Shown here: piece by piece, positions 31,917 to 39,337 of the stretch
Layout: each line of letters opens with the position of its first letter
Numbering within the stretch: position 1 is the stretch's first letter
The notes under the pieces: generated by a model
The model's database searches: none
What the model was told of the DNA's origin: nothing
What the model saw: the letters and a program-made list of their open reading frames with translations, nothing else
Position numbers and translations under genes: made by a program
Origin: Oceanospirillaceae bacterium
GTDB lineage: Bacteria; Pseudomonadota; Gammaproteobacteria; Pseudomonadales; Balneatricaceae
Reading direction: 5' to 3'
DNA length: 39,337 bases
Assembly: GCA_003521845.1 (NCBI GenBank)
Contig: DPHB01000038.1
Location: forward strand, 40,919 to 80,255

Positions 31917-32525
31917 GTGGAACATTATATTAGTTTATTTGTAAAGGCAGTTTTCATTGAAAACATGGCCTTGGCGTTCTTCCTAGGCATGTGTACCTTC
32001 TTGGCAATTTCCAAGAAGGTAAAAACTGCTATTGGCCTTGGTGTTGCAGTTATCGTGGTATTGACTATCACGGTACCTGTTAACAACCTGATTTATACCT
32101 ACCTACTCGCTGACGGTGCGTTAGCTTGGGCTGGTATGCCAGACGTAGACTTGAGCTTTTTGGGCTTGATCTCCTACATTGGTGTAATCGCTGCCATGGT
32201 ACAGATTTTGGAAATGCTTTTAGATAAGTACTTCCCAGCTTTGTACAACGCTTTGGGCGTGTTCTTGCCATTGATCACAGTAAACTGTGCCATCATGGCC
32301 GGTGCTTTGTTCATGGTAGAGCGTGATTACAACTTCGCTGAGTCTGTTGTCTATGGTTTGGGGGCCGGCACTGGCTGGGCTTTGGCTATCGCAACTTTGG
32401 CAGGCATTCGTGAAAAGCTTAAGTACTCTGACGTACCTGCAGGCCTACGTGGCTTGGGTATCACCTTCGTAACGGTTGGTTTGATGTCATTGGGCTTTAT
32501 GTCTTTCTCCGGCATTCAGCTGTAA
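31917..32525 (+). CDS. nqrE: Na+-NQR subunit E
   Basis: 202 residues, RnfA/NqrE family with six helices and inverted topology relative to NqrD. LGMCTFLAISKKVKTAIGLG and ITVNCAIMAGALFMVERDYN carry the paired cysteines for the intramembrane [2Fe-2S] (older literature: Fe) centre. GTG start at 31917 behind AGGAG. It lies 11 bp after nqrD. Confidence 0.97.
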   Translation: MEHYISLFVKAVFIENMALAFFLGMCTFLAISKKVKTAIGLGVAVIVVLTITVPVNNLIYTYLLADGALAWAGMPDVDLSFLGLISYIGVIAAMVQILEMLLDKYFPALYNALGVFLPLITVNCAIMAGALFMVERDYNFAESVVYGLGAGTGWALAIATLAGIREKLKYSDVPAGLRGLGITFVTVGLMSLGFMSFSGIQL

Positions 32526-32541
32526 GACGAGGAATTAGATT

Positions 32542-33771
32542 ATGAATACTGTAGTTATCCTCGGTGTACTGATGTTTACAGCGGTGGTGTTGACCTTGGT
32601 TGCCATCATCCTAGTAGCGCGTGCCAGGCTGGTAAGCTCTGGTGAAGTCACCATTGAAATTAACGATGACCCAGACAAGAGCATTACCGTTGCCGCTGGC
32701 GACAAGTTGCTACAAACTCTAGCGGGGCAAGGTATTTTCCTTGCGTCTGCTTGTGGTGGTGGTGGTACTTGTGCCCAGTGTCGTTGTATCGTATCTGAAG
32801 GTGGCGGCGGCATGCTGGCTACTGAAGAGTCTCACTTCACTATGCGCGAAGCCAAAGAAGGCTGGCGTCTATCCTGTCAGGTTGCTGTTAAGCAAGACAT
32901 GAAGATTGAAGTGGAAGAAGATGTATTTGGCGTTAAGCAATGGGAATGTACTGTTGAGTCCAACCCCAATGTCGCGACCTTCATCAAGGAATTGACCTTA
33001 CGCCTTCCTGAAGGTGAAAATGTGGACTTCCGTGCGGGCGGTTACGTACAGCTAGAATGCCCTGCGCACACAGTTGATTACAAGACTTTCGATATTCAAG
33101 AAGAATACCGTGGTGATTGGGATCGCTTTAAAGTGTGGGAAAACATCTCTACTGTAGACGAAACCACTATCCGTGCTTACTCCATGGCCAACTACCCAGA
33201 AGAAAAGGGCGTAGTGAAGTTCAATATTCGTATTGCTTCGCCACCTCCGGGTTCTCAGGGTATCCCACCAGGTAAGATGTCTTCTTACGTGTTCAATTTG
33301 AAAGAAGGTGACAAGATTACCGTTTACGGACCCTTTGGTGAGTTCTTCGCCAAGGATACCGACAACGAAATGGTCTTCATCGGCGGCGGTGCTGGCATGG
33401 CGCCAATGCGTTCGCATATCTTCGATCAACTTAAGCGTTTGAACTCCACGCGTAAGATCTCTTTCTGGTATGGTGCACGTTCTATGCGTGAAGCCTTCTA
33501 TGTAGACCAGTATGACCAGCTGCAAGCGGAGAATGAAAACTTCGAATGGCATTTGGCGCTTTCTGATCCACAGCCAGAAGACAATTGGGACGGCCTCACC
33601 GGCTTTATCCACAACGTATTGTTTGAAAACTATCTTAAGGACCATGAGGCGCCTGAAGATTGTGAGTACTATATGTGTGGACCACCAATGATGAACGCGG
33701 CGGTAATCGCCATGCTTAAAGACCTAGGTGTTGAAGACGAGAATATCTTGTTGGATGACTTCGGCGGATAA
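32542..33771 (+). CDS. nqrF: Na+-NQR subunit F (NADH dehydrogenase, 2Fe-2S, FAD)
   Basis: 409 residues: an N-terminal anchor helix (about 3-26), a ferredoxin domain with ACGGGGTCAQC (Cys71, Cys77, Cys80) and Cys112 as the four ligands, then a FAD domain with RAYSMANYP, and a NADH domain with FIGGGAGMAPMRSH and YYMCGPPMMNAAV. It takes electrons from NADH into the complex. It ends the operon, with a strong terminator 8 bp after the stop. Confidence 0.98.
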   Translation: MNTVVILGVLMFTAVVLTLVAIILVARARLVSSGEVTIEINDDPDKSITVAAGDKLLQTLAGQGIFLASACGGGGTCAQCRCIVSEGGGGMLATEESHFTMREAKEGWRLSCQVAVKQDMKIEVEEDVFGVKQWECTVESNPNVATFIKELTLRLPEGENVDFRAGGYVQLECPAHTVDYKTFDIQEEYRGDWDRFKVWENISTVDETTIRAYSMANYPEEKGVVKFNIRIASPPPGSQGIPPGKMSSYVFNLKEGDKITVYGPFGEFFAKDTDNEMVFIGGGAGMAPMRSHIFDQLKRLNSTRKISFWYGARSMREAFYVDQYDQLQAENENFEWHLALSDPQPEDNWDGLTGFIHNVLFENYLKDHEAPEDCEYYMCGPPMMNAAVIAMLKDLGVEDENILLDDFGG

Positions 33772-33777
33772 GTAAAC

Positions 33778-33804
33778 AAGTGGCTCCTAAGGGAGCCACT
33801 TTTT
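33778..33804 (+). terminator. Rho-independent terminator of nqrA-F
   Basis: AAGTGGCTCC pairs with GGAGCCACTT around the TAAG loop and ends in five T. It separates nqrA-F from apbE, so the flavin transferase needs its own promoter or readthrough. Confidence 0.95.
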
Positions 33805-33815
33805 ATTATGGATGC

Positions 33816-33910
33816 CGTGATTGCGAGGTGCGAAGCACCAAGTTTCGTCATCGCGAGGAGCGAATAACTTTGTTTCGTCATTGCGAGGAGCGAAGCGACG
33901 CGGCAACCTC
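33816..33910. repeat. Three tandem 30-bp interspersed-repeat units
   Basis: Units at 33816-33845, 33846-33875 and 33876-33910 each begin CGT(C/G)AT(T/C)GCGAGG and repeat with an exact 30-bp period; the last ends in GACGCGGCAACCTC. This is the common proteobacterial intergenic element whose translation contains EERSDAA. The third unit is nearest the consensus. The array fills the gap between the nqr terminator and apbE. Confidence 0.85.
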
Positions 33911-33930
33911 TAGCAGGCAAAGTGCTAATT

Positions 33931-34944
33931 ATGACGATGATACACCGTTTCATACTTGCAATTAGTACACTGTTGTTGACAGCTTGTGGCGCACAAGCGC
34001 CAGAGATTAAAACTGTAACCGGCCTCGCAATGGGGACCAGTTATACGGTCAAATGGTGGCCCAATGAAACCATTGATGACAGCCAATTTTCTAGCCACAT
34101 AAATCAAGTTATTCGCCGTGTAGAAGACTCTATGTCTACCTATCTGGACGCGTCTGATTTATCCGGTTTAAATGGCGCCCAAGCCGGTGTCTGGCATTCA
34201 GTACCGGCACCTATGGCGCAGCTTGTCGCGCAAGCGCAAGCGATCAGTAAAAGCACTAACGGTGCTTTTGATATTACCGTTGGTCCCGTTGTCGACTTGT
34301 GGGGTTTTGGTCCACAACCTAAGCCAACAAAGATACCCACAAGTGCGCAGTTAGAAGTACTGCGGCCCTTGGTTGGTTATGAATATATCCAAGTACAAGT
34401 GCACCCTGCAGCCATAAAAAAGCTTAGAGCCAGTGCTATCGATCTATCGGCCATTGCTAAGGGTTATGGTGTTGACCAGGTCGCCTTGTGGTTACAAGAG
34501 CAGGGCATCGAGCACTATCTAGTTGAAATTGGTGGCGAGCTACGCACTAAAGGCCGTAAGCCTAGCGGCCAGTCATGGCGCATTGCTATCGAATCACCTG
34601 CTGAACAAGCCCGTAGTGTGTTTCAAGTGGTGCGCGTAGAAGACCGGGCCATTGCCACCTCGGGTAACTACCGCAATTATTATGAAGAAGACGGGGTGCG
34701 CTATTCACACACCCTTAATCCAAAAACGCTGCAGCCAGTGCGACATAAACTGGCATCAGTAACGGTCATGGCGGATAATGCCGCAACGGCCGATGCCTTA
34801 GCCACCGCATTGATGGTAATGGGTGAAACGCAAGGGCCAGAGTGGGCAGCAATGCATAATGTGCCAGCCTACTTTATAATATGGCAAGCAGACAAGTTTA
34901 TAGCAAAACCTACTTCTGGTTTTGAACAATTTATAGAACCTTAA
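33931..34944 (+). CDS. apbE: FAD:protein FMN transferase ApbE
   Basis: 337 residues from ATG 33931; a GTG at 33922 and an ATG at 33937 are alternatives, none with a strong site. The N-terminal LLLTAC is a lipobox (Cys19), so it is a periplasmic lipoprotein. TGLAMGTSYTVKW is the ApbE opening, with STNGAFDITVGPVVDLWGFG, DLSAIAKGYGVDQVA, VEIGGELRTKG and ATSGNYRNYYEEDG as successive conserved blocks. It transfers FMN from FAD to Thr on NqrB and NqrC, which fits its place right after their operon. Confidence 0.96.
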   Translation: MTMIHRFILAISTLLLTACGAQAPEIKTVTGLAMGTSYTVKWWPNETIDDSQFSSHINQVIRRVEDSMSTYLDASDLSGLNGAQAGVWHSVPAPMAQLVAQAQAISKSTNGAFDITVGPVVDLWGFGPQPKPTKIPTSAQLEVLRPLVGYEYIQVQVHPAAIKKLRASAIDLSAIAKGYGVDQVALWLQEQGIEHYLVEIGGELRTKGRKPSGQSWRIAIESPAEQARSVFQVVRVEDRAIATSGNYRNYYEEDGVRYSHTLNPKTLQPVRHKLASVTVMADNAATADALATALMVMGETQGPEWAAMHNVPAYFIIWQADKFIAKPTSGFEQFIEP

Positions 34945-34964
34945 TAGTAAGGTAGAGGTGTACC

Positions 34965-35207
34965 ATGGAAACGATGATTTTAACCTTTGTTGTGTTGTTG
35001 ATATTGGTTGGCGGTATGGCCATCGGTGTCATCATGGGGCGTAAGCCCATTTCTGGTTCCTGTGGTGGTATGACTGCCCTAGGTATGGATGTCGCTTGTG
35101 ATGTTTGTAAAGGCGACGCCGAAGTCTGTGAGACTGAACAGCAAAAAGCTATTAAAGCCGAGCAAGCACAACACAAAGAAGACCTAAGTTACGACGCAAG
35201 CAAGTAA
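34965..35207 (+). CDS. nqrM: Na+-NQR maturation protein NqrM
   Basis: 80 residues with one N-terminal helix (about 5-23) and four cysteines, Cys33, Cys45, Cys48 and Cys55, in GSCGGMTALGMDVACDVCKG. This is the DUF539/NqrM family, needed in Vibrio for delivering iron to the NqrD/E centre. GAGGTG precedes the start. It lies 20 bp after apbE, forming an accessory operon for NQR assembly. Confidence 0.95.
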   Translation: METMILTFVVLLILVGGMAIGVIMGRKPISGSCGGMTALGMDVACDVCKGDAEVCETEQQKAIKAEQAQHKEDLSYDASK

Positions 35208-35279
35208 ATCAGCGTGCTTGGCAGGTGTTAAGCTTTGCCCTAGTGACATTAAAGTAAGTAAAACAACAAAGAGACAGTT

Positions 35280-36686
35280 ATGGCCGACTATAATTATGAC
35301 CTAGTAGTATTGGGTTCGGGTCCTGCCGGTGAAGCCGCAGCAATTAACGCAGCAAAAATGGGCAAGAAGGTTGCCGTTGTAGAAGATCGCGAACAAGTCG
35401 GTGGTGGCTGTGCTCACAAGGGAACTATTCCTTCCAAGGCCCTACGTCACGAAGTGAAGCAAATCATTCACTTTAATACTAACCCGATGTTCCGAGTTAT
35501 TGGTGAGCCCAAAAACTTCTCCTTCCCTAAGGTTATGAAGGCCGCTAGCGAAGTTATTGCCAAGCAGGCCATGTTGCGCACGCAGTTTTATGCTCGTAAC
35601 CGTGTCGATGTGTTTTTTGGCCATGCTAGGTTTGTTGATCGTCACAACATTGCCGTGGACGTGGCTAACGGTGGTGAGCAAGAAAACTTGCACTTTGAGC
35701 AGGCCGTTATAGCTACAGGCTCTAGTCCATATGAGCCAGCTGATGTTAACTTCTCCCATCATCGGGTTTACAACAGCGACACTATTCTGGACCTGGAGCA
35801 CACTCCACGTACCATGATTGTTTATGGTGCCGGCGTAATTGGTTGTGAATATGCGTCTATTTTTGCTGGTCTTGGGGTCAAAGTTGAGCTGGTTGATAAC
35901 CGTGCTAATCTGCTCGAGTTTTTGGACGTAGAAATTTCCGACGCCCTCAGCTATCACCTACGTAATAATGGTGTACGTATTCGTCACAACGAAGAATATG
36001 ACAAGGTTATTTGTGATGAGCAGTCTGTGAGTATGGAGCTAAAATCAGGCAAGAAACTACGTGCTGATGCTTTGCTTTGGTGTAACGGCCGTTCTGGCAA
36101 CACCGCTGACTTAGGGCTCGACAATATCGGTTTAAAAGCCAACGGTCGTGGTCAATTGGAAATTAACCATCAATATAACACTTCCGTAGAAGGTATTTCT
36201 GCCGCTGGCGACGTTGTGGGTTGGCCCAGCCTAGCTTCGGCAGCCTTTGACCAAGGTCGTTCCGCCGCATCAGACCTTTGTGGCGAAAGTTCGCGCTATG
36301 TTGATGACGTGCCAACAGGTATCTATACCATTCCAGAGATCAGCTCTTTAGGGGCAACGGAAGCGCAGCTAACAGCTGATAAGGTGCCTTATGAGGTAGG
36401 TCAGGCCTTCTTTAAAGACATTGCCCGCGCGCAAATCTCTGGCGAAGTTGTTGGAATGTTAAAAATTCTCTTCCACCGCGAGACATATCAGATTCTTGGT
36501 ATACACTGTTTTGGTGACCGTGCGGCAGAAATCATTCATATCGGCCAAGCCATTATGAACCAAGAAGGTAGTGCCAATACTATTGAGTATTTTGTTAATC
36601 ATACTTTTAACTACCCAACGATGGCTGAAGCCTATCGCGTAGCGGCACAACTAGGCCTTAACCGCGCGCGCTTTATTAACAATTAG
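35280..36686 (+). CDS. sthA: Soluble pyridine nucleotide transhydrogenase
   Basis: 468 residues of the disulfide-oxidoreductase fold. The FAD motif is VVLGSGPAGEAAAINAA, and the former redox-active site reads GGGCAHKGTIPSKALRH: the second Cys of a lipoamide dehydrogenase is Thr, as in E. coli SthA, so no disulfide forms. YGAGVIGCEYASIFAGLGVK is the NAD(P) motif. It reoxidises NADPH with NAD+, supplying NADH that NQR can oxidise. AAAGAGAC lies upstream. It is followed by an inverted repeat rather than a typical terminator. Confidence 0.97.
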   Translation: MADYNYDLVVLGSGPAGEAAAINAAKMGKKVAVVEDREQVGGGCAHKGTIPSKALRHEVKQIIHFNTNPMFRVIGEPKNFSFPKVMKAASEVIAKQAMLRTQFYARNRVDVFFGHARFVDRHNIAVDVANGGEQENLHFEQAVIATGSSPYEPADVNFSHHRVYNSDTILDLEHTPRTMIVYGAGVIGCEYASIFAGLGVKVELVDNRANLLEFLDVEISDALSYHLRNNGVRIRHNEEYDKVICDEQSVSMELKSGKKLRADALLWCNGRSGNTADLGLDNIGLKANGRGQLEINHQYNTSVEGISAAGDVVGWPSLASAAFDQGRSAASDLCGESSRYVDDVPTGIYTIPEISSLGATEAQLTADKVPYEVGQAFFKDIARAQISGEVVGMLKILFHRETYQILGIHCFGDRAAEIIHIGQAIMNQEGSANTIEYFVNHTFNYPTMAEAYRVAAQLGLNRARFINN

Positions 36687-36695
36687 ATCATACGT

Positions 36696-36777
36696 CGTCA
36701 TTGCGAGCGCAGCGAAGCAACCTCTTGAAGTCGGCACGTTGCCTGAGAGAGATTACTTCGCTTCGCTCGTAAAGACG
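36696..36777. repeat. Inverted pair of interspersed repeat units (BIME-like)
   Basis: Left arm 36696-36724 (CGTCATTGCGAGCGCAGCGA ... CCTC) and right arm 36749-36777 are complementary at 24 of 29 positions, with a 24-bp loop. The arms are the same family as the tandem units at 33816-33910, here head to head. The transcript would form one long hairpin after sthA. Confidence 0.85.
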
Positions 36778-36806
36778 TAATGATATGATTTTAACTTTGG
36801 TATTGT

Positions 36807-38048
36807 ATGTATCAATCCATTGCCCTAACCATAGGTTTGCGTTACACACGCGCTAAGCGTCGTAACCACTTTATCTCCTTTATTTCCCTTATTTCTATGT
36901 TGGGTTTGGTGCTAGGTGTGGCTGTGTTAATCATTGTGCTATCGGTGATGAACGGTTTTGATCGCGAACTACGTCAGCGTATTTTGGGCATGGTGCCTCA
37001 TGCCACGGTACAAACTGCAGACCCAATAATGGACTGGCAAAGTTTGGCTCAAGACGTGCTACGCCATTCCGGTGTGCAGGGCGTAGCGCCTTTTGTGCAT
37101 GGTCAAGGTATGTTTACCTACAAAGGTCGTGTACAACCGGTATTCTTCCACGGTATTTTACCTGCCGCAGAACAGCATGTTTCTATCTTGCCACAACATA
37201 TTGTTGAAGGCTCTTTAGCGAGTTTAGAATCCGGTGAATTTAACCTTTTAATGGGTGATATATTGGCCCGTCAAATGGGCTTGAGCTTAGGTGATAAGGT
37301 AACCTTGATCATGCCGGAGGCAAGCCTCACGGTAGCGGGTATAATTCCACGCTTAAAGCGTTTTACTCTAACCGGTGTGTTTAAGGTTGGTGCTGAACTT
37401 GATGCTAGCTTGGCTATTATGCACATGAGTGACGCCAGTAAACTAAAGCGCTTAGGCGGTGGTGCCGAAGGCTTACGTTTAAAACTAGATGATTTATTTA
37501 CGGCGCCAGCCTTGGTGCGTAGCGTGGCCAAATCTTTGCCTGGGGGCTATTGGAGCAGTGACTGGACACGTACCCATGGCAATTTGTTTCAAGCCATTCA
37601 ACTCGAACGCCGCATGCTGGCATTGCTGTTGATGCTTATTGTCGCCGTAGCGGCCTTTAACATAGTTTCTACGCTAGTTATGCTGGTAGTTGACAAACAA
37701 GGCGACATCGCCATTTTGCGTACGCTAGGGGCAACGCCTAGCAATATCATGGGTATTTTTATCGTCCAAGGCATGGTTATTGGCCTCGTTGGCATTGCTA
37801 GCGGCACCTTGCTTGGTTTGTTAGTGGCCTTCAATATCACTGATATGGTGGCTTGGGTTGAACAGCTGTTTGGTTTCAAGGTGCTGAGTGCTGATGTCTA
37901 CTTTATTAGTTATTTCCCATCGCAAGTGAAATTAGACAATATTCTTATGATTAGTGGAGTTTCCTTAATTTTGACTTTGTTAGCGACCCTTTACCCAGCC
38001 TGGAAGGCGTCCAAGGTTGATCCGGCAGAGGCACTGCGTTATGAGTAG
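36807..38048 (+). CDS. lolC: Lipoprotein-releasing ABC transporter permease LolC/LolE family
   Basis: 413 residues. The N-terminal helix (FISFISLISMLGLVLGVAVL) is followed by the LolC/E signature VLSVMNGFDRELRQRILGM, a large periplasmic MacB-like domain, and three C-terminal FtsX helices (ALLLMLIVAVAAFNIVSTLV onward). The segment AGIIPRLKRFTLTGVF lies where LolC carries the LolA-binding hook, including a proline. The complex extracts outer-membrane lipoproteins from the inner membrane to LolA. The stop overlaps lolD by 8 bp (ATGAGTAG). No second permease gene (lolE) follows lolD, so the protein may work as a LolF-like homodimer or have its partner elsewhere. Confidence 0.93.
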   Translation: MYQSIALTIGLRYTRAKRRNHFISFISLISMLGLVLGVAVLIIVLSVMNGFDRELRQRILGMVPHATVQTADPIMDWQSLAQDVLRHSGVQGVAPFVHGQGMFTYKGRVQPVFFHGILPAAEQHVSILPQHIVEGSLASLESGEFNLLMGDILARQMGLSLGDKVTLIMPEASLTVAGIIPRLKRFTLTGVFKVGAELDASLAIMHMSDASKLKRLGGGAEGLRLKLDDLFTAPALVRSVAKSLPGGYWSSDWTRTHGNLFQAIQLERRMLALLLMLIVAVAAFNIVSTLVMLVVDKQGDIAILRTLGATPSNIMGIFIVQGMVIGLVGIASGTLLGLLVAFNITDMVAWVEQLFGFKVLSADVYFISYFPSQVKLDNILMISGVSLILTLLATLYPAWKASKVDPAEALRYE

Positions 38049-38733
38049 GTTCGTGCTGCAAGCTGAGAACGTGAGCAAGGCGTTTGCCGATGGAGAAAAG
38101 TCGATTCAGGTACTGCAAGGGCTAGCATTCCGATTGGCGGCTGGTGAGTCTAGTGCCATTGTTGGCGCTTCGGGCTCGGGTAAGAGTACCCTGTTACAGC
38201 TTCTAGCTGGTTTAGATCAAACAGATACCGGCAGTATTGCTGTAGCTGGCCAAACGTGGGCGCATATGTCAGCGGCAGACAGTGCTCGCTGGCGCAACCA
38301 GCACCTAGGTTTTGTGTTTCAGTTTCACCATTTATTGGCTGAGTTTGACGCCGTGGAAAACATAGCGCTACCGGCGATCATGGCTGGATTAAAACCGGCA
38401 CTAGCAAAAGCCAGAGCGCAGCAGTTATTGCAACAAGTAGGCTTGCAAGATCGTATGCAGCACCGTCCAGCAGCGCTTTCTGGTGGCGAACGCCAACGTG
38501 TTGCCATTGCTCGTTCTTTGGTGAATGAACCAGCTTGTGTATTAATGGATGAGCCCACAGGTAATCTGGATCAGGCGAATGCCGAACAGGTGTTAGCGCT
38601 ATTGCAAGCATTACAAACCAGTTCTAATACGGCTTTTGTGGTGGTGACTCATGATGCTCAATTAGCTGCGCAGCAAGATAGCCAATGGCATTTGCGTGAC
38701 GGCATTCTCAACCCAGGCTTACCTGTTTCGTAG
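38041..38733 (+). CDS. lolD: Lipoprotein-releasing ABC transporter ATPase LolD
   Basis: 230 residues from ATG 38041 within the end of lolC; the open frame further upstream is a shadow. Walker A is GASGSGKST (42-50), the signature is LSGGERQRVAIARS, Walker B is CVLMDEPTGNLD, and the H-loop is VVVTHD. GFVFQFHHLLAEFDAVEN carries the LolD-type Q-loop region contacting the permease. It supplies ATP energy for lipoprotein release. Confidence 0.97.
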   Translation: MSRFVLQAENVSKAFADGEKSIQVLQGLAFRLAAGESSAIVGASGSGKSTLLQLLAGLDQTDTGSIAVAGQTWAHMSAADSARWRNQHLGFVFQFHHLLAEFDAVENIALPAIMAGLKPALAKARAQQLLQQVGLQDRMQHRPAALSGGERQRVAIARSLVNEPACVLMDEPTGNLDQANAEQVLALLQALQTSSNTAFVVVTHDAQLAAQQDSQWHLRDGILNPGLPVS

Positions 38734-38737
38734 GTAT

Positions 38738-39244
38738 TTATTTCTTACGAATACGCCAAGTCTTGCGTACTTTCCATACCCAAAAACGATTTACTATGAC
38801 GTAACCTAGCAATGAGCCTACTAGTGCGCAAATAAAGGCGCCTAGCAAAAATGGTTGCCAGATGGCCGCTAATTGTTGGTAAAACCAATGCACGGATAAT
38901 TCAAAATCTGGATCCGCTACACGGTCACCAAAGATAATGCTGCCTAGTTTGTATTGGAAAAAATAGATAGCAGGGATGGTGAAGGGATTGCTGATCCAGA
39001 CTAGTGCAATGGCAATCGGCAAGTTTGCGGCCAAGCGAAAGGCCAAATAGGCAGCCAATACCATTTGAAACGGAATAGGCAGCATGGAGCAAAAAATACC
39101 AATAGCAAAAGCATGCGATACATTGGTTCGCTTATAACCCCAAATGCCAGGTTTGTGCATAGCATCGCTCAGCCAGCGCATGGACTTATGCTGCACTAGT
39201 TTATGGGGGTTAGGGCTTATTTTTTTAAAAAATTTGCGGGGCAT
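38738..39244 (-). CDS. DUF2062 membrane protein
   Basis: 168 residues from ATG 39244 (a TTG two codons earlier is possible). HAFAIGIFCSMLPIPFQMVL and ISNPFTIPAIYFFQYKLG are the two conserved blocks of DUF2062, with membrane helices at about 45-75, 80-100 and 130-155 and a basic C-terminus (VWKVRKTWRIRKK). The function is unknown. From memory, it neighbours lol genes and a comEC-like gene in pseudomonads. It is convergent with lolD (4 bp between stops). The plus-strand sequence after it (to 39337) shows no supportable gene, though an AAAGGA near the end could be the ribosome-binding site of a gene starting outside. Confidence 0.85.
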   Translation of the reverse strand: MPRKFFKKISPNPHKLVQHKSMRWLSDAMHKPGIWGYKRTNVSHAFAIGIFCSMLPIPFQMVLAAYLAFRLAANLPIAIALVWISNPFTIPAIYFFQYKLGSIIFGDRVADPDFELSVHWFYQQLAAIWQPFLLGAFICALVGSLLGYVIVNRFWVWKVRKTWRIRKK

Positions 39245-39337
39245 GGTCAATCACTAAGTGCCGTTAAGTGGCTATTATGCACTTAGGTTACGCACAAGCC
39301 AAGACAGCCACCCCAAAAGCCCGACAAAAGGACTACA

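Noticed and set aside
33816..33910. Three regular repeats as a CRISPR array
   Set aside because: The units are contiguous without spacers and no cas genes are near; they are a dispersed repeat family.
33780..33965. 61-codon ORF after nqrF
   Set aside because: It is a translation of the terminator and the interspersed repeats (EERSDAA pattern).
39277..39337. ORF running off the right edge on the plus strand
   Set aside because: Only about 20 codons, no clear ribosome-binding site before it, and a low-complexity, Lys/Ala-rich product.

Overview
The window looks like chromosome from a free-living, aerobic, probably marine gammaproteobacterium near the Cellvibrionales/Spongiibacteraceae or pseudomonads. 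This placement is inferred from gene content and codon habit (many CTA, GTA and GGT codons, moderate GC), not computed. From memory, the right half also follows the Pseudomonas aeruginosa order psrA ... csiV-mfd-gap-nqrABCDEF-apbE-nqrM-sthA-lol.

Layout. Positions 1-9.6 kb are accessory and catabolic: the N-terminal 374 codons of a cytochrome P450 (cut by the window edge), a 26-codon ORF followed by a structured RNA element and a terminator, an ECHDC3-like crotonase, a Prx5-type peroxiredoxin, an orphan DegT-type aminotransferase, a RimJ/RimL-like acetyltransferase, a hipBA module, and a GMC oxidoreductase paired with an enolase-superfamily enzyme. Positions 9.7-16.1 kb mix small unknown proteins, a RES/Xre toxin-antitoxin pair, a secreted TPR protein, an acetyltransferase next to an 8-oxoguanine deaminase-like amidohydrolase, a 43-residue membrane protein with its own operator-like site and terminator, a 41-bp tandem repeat, a glycerophosphodiesterase, and a hicAB pair whose toxin gene carries an in-frame TGA. 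Three toxin-antitoxin loci therefore lie within about 11 kb.

Positions 16.3-26 kb hold an MFS transporter divergent from a PsrA-like TetR regulator, an MscS channel overlapping a gamma-glutamylcyclotransferase-fold protein, csiV overlapping mfd, and a long-form GAPDH. A pair encoding a metzincin-like lipoprotein and a secreted HEAT-like protein follows (26.1-27.4 kb), then a 550-bp non-coding stretch.

Positions 27.9-36.7 kb form an energy and redox block. The six Na+-NQR subunits (nqrA-F) end at a strong terminator. They are followed by the flavin transferase apbE and the maturation factor nqrM, which equip the complex, and by sthA, a soluble transhydrogenase balancing NADPH against the NADH pool that NQR consumes. 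The window ends with lolC- and lolD-like lipoprotein-export genes (no lolE directly after them) and a convergent DUF2062 membrane protein.

The observations most worth a second look are the hicA nonsense codon beside an intact hicB, the 26-codon ORF/structured RNA unit at 1.3-1.6 kb, the metzincin/HEAT pair, and several precise inverted repeats placed like operators at the toxin-antitoxin promoters. I saw no tRNA, rRNA, CRISPR array, insertion sequence or phage gene.
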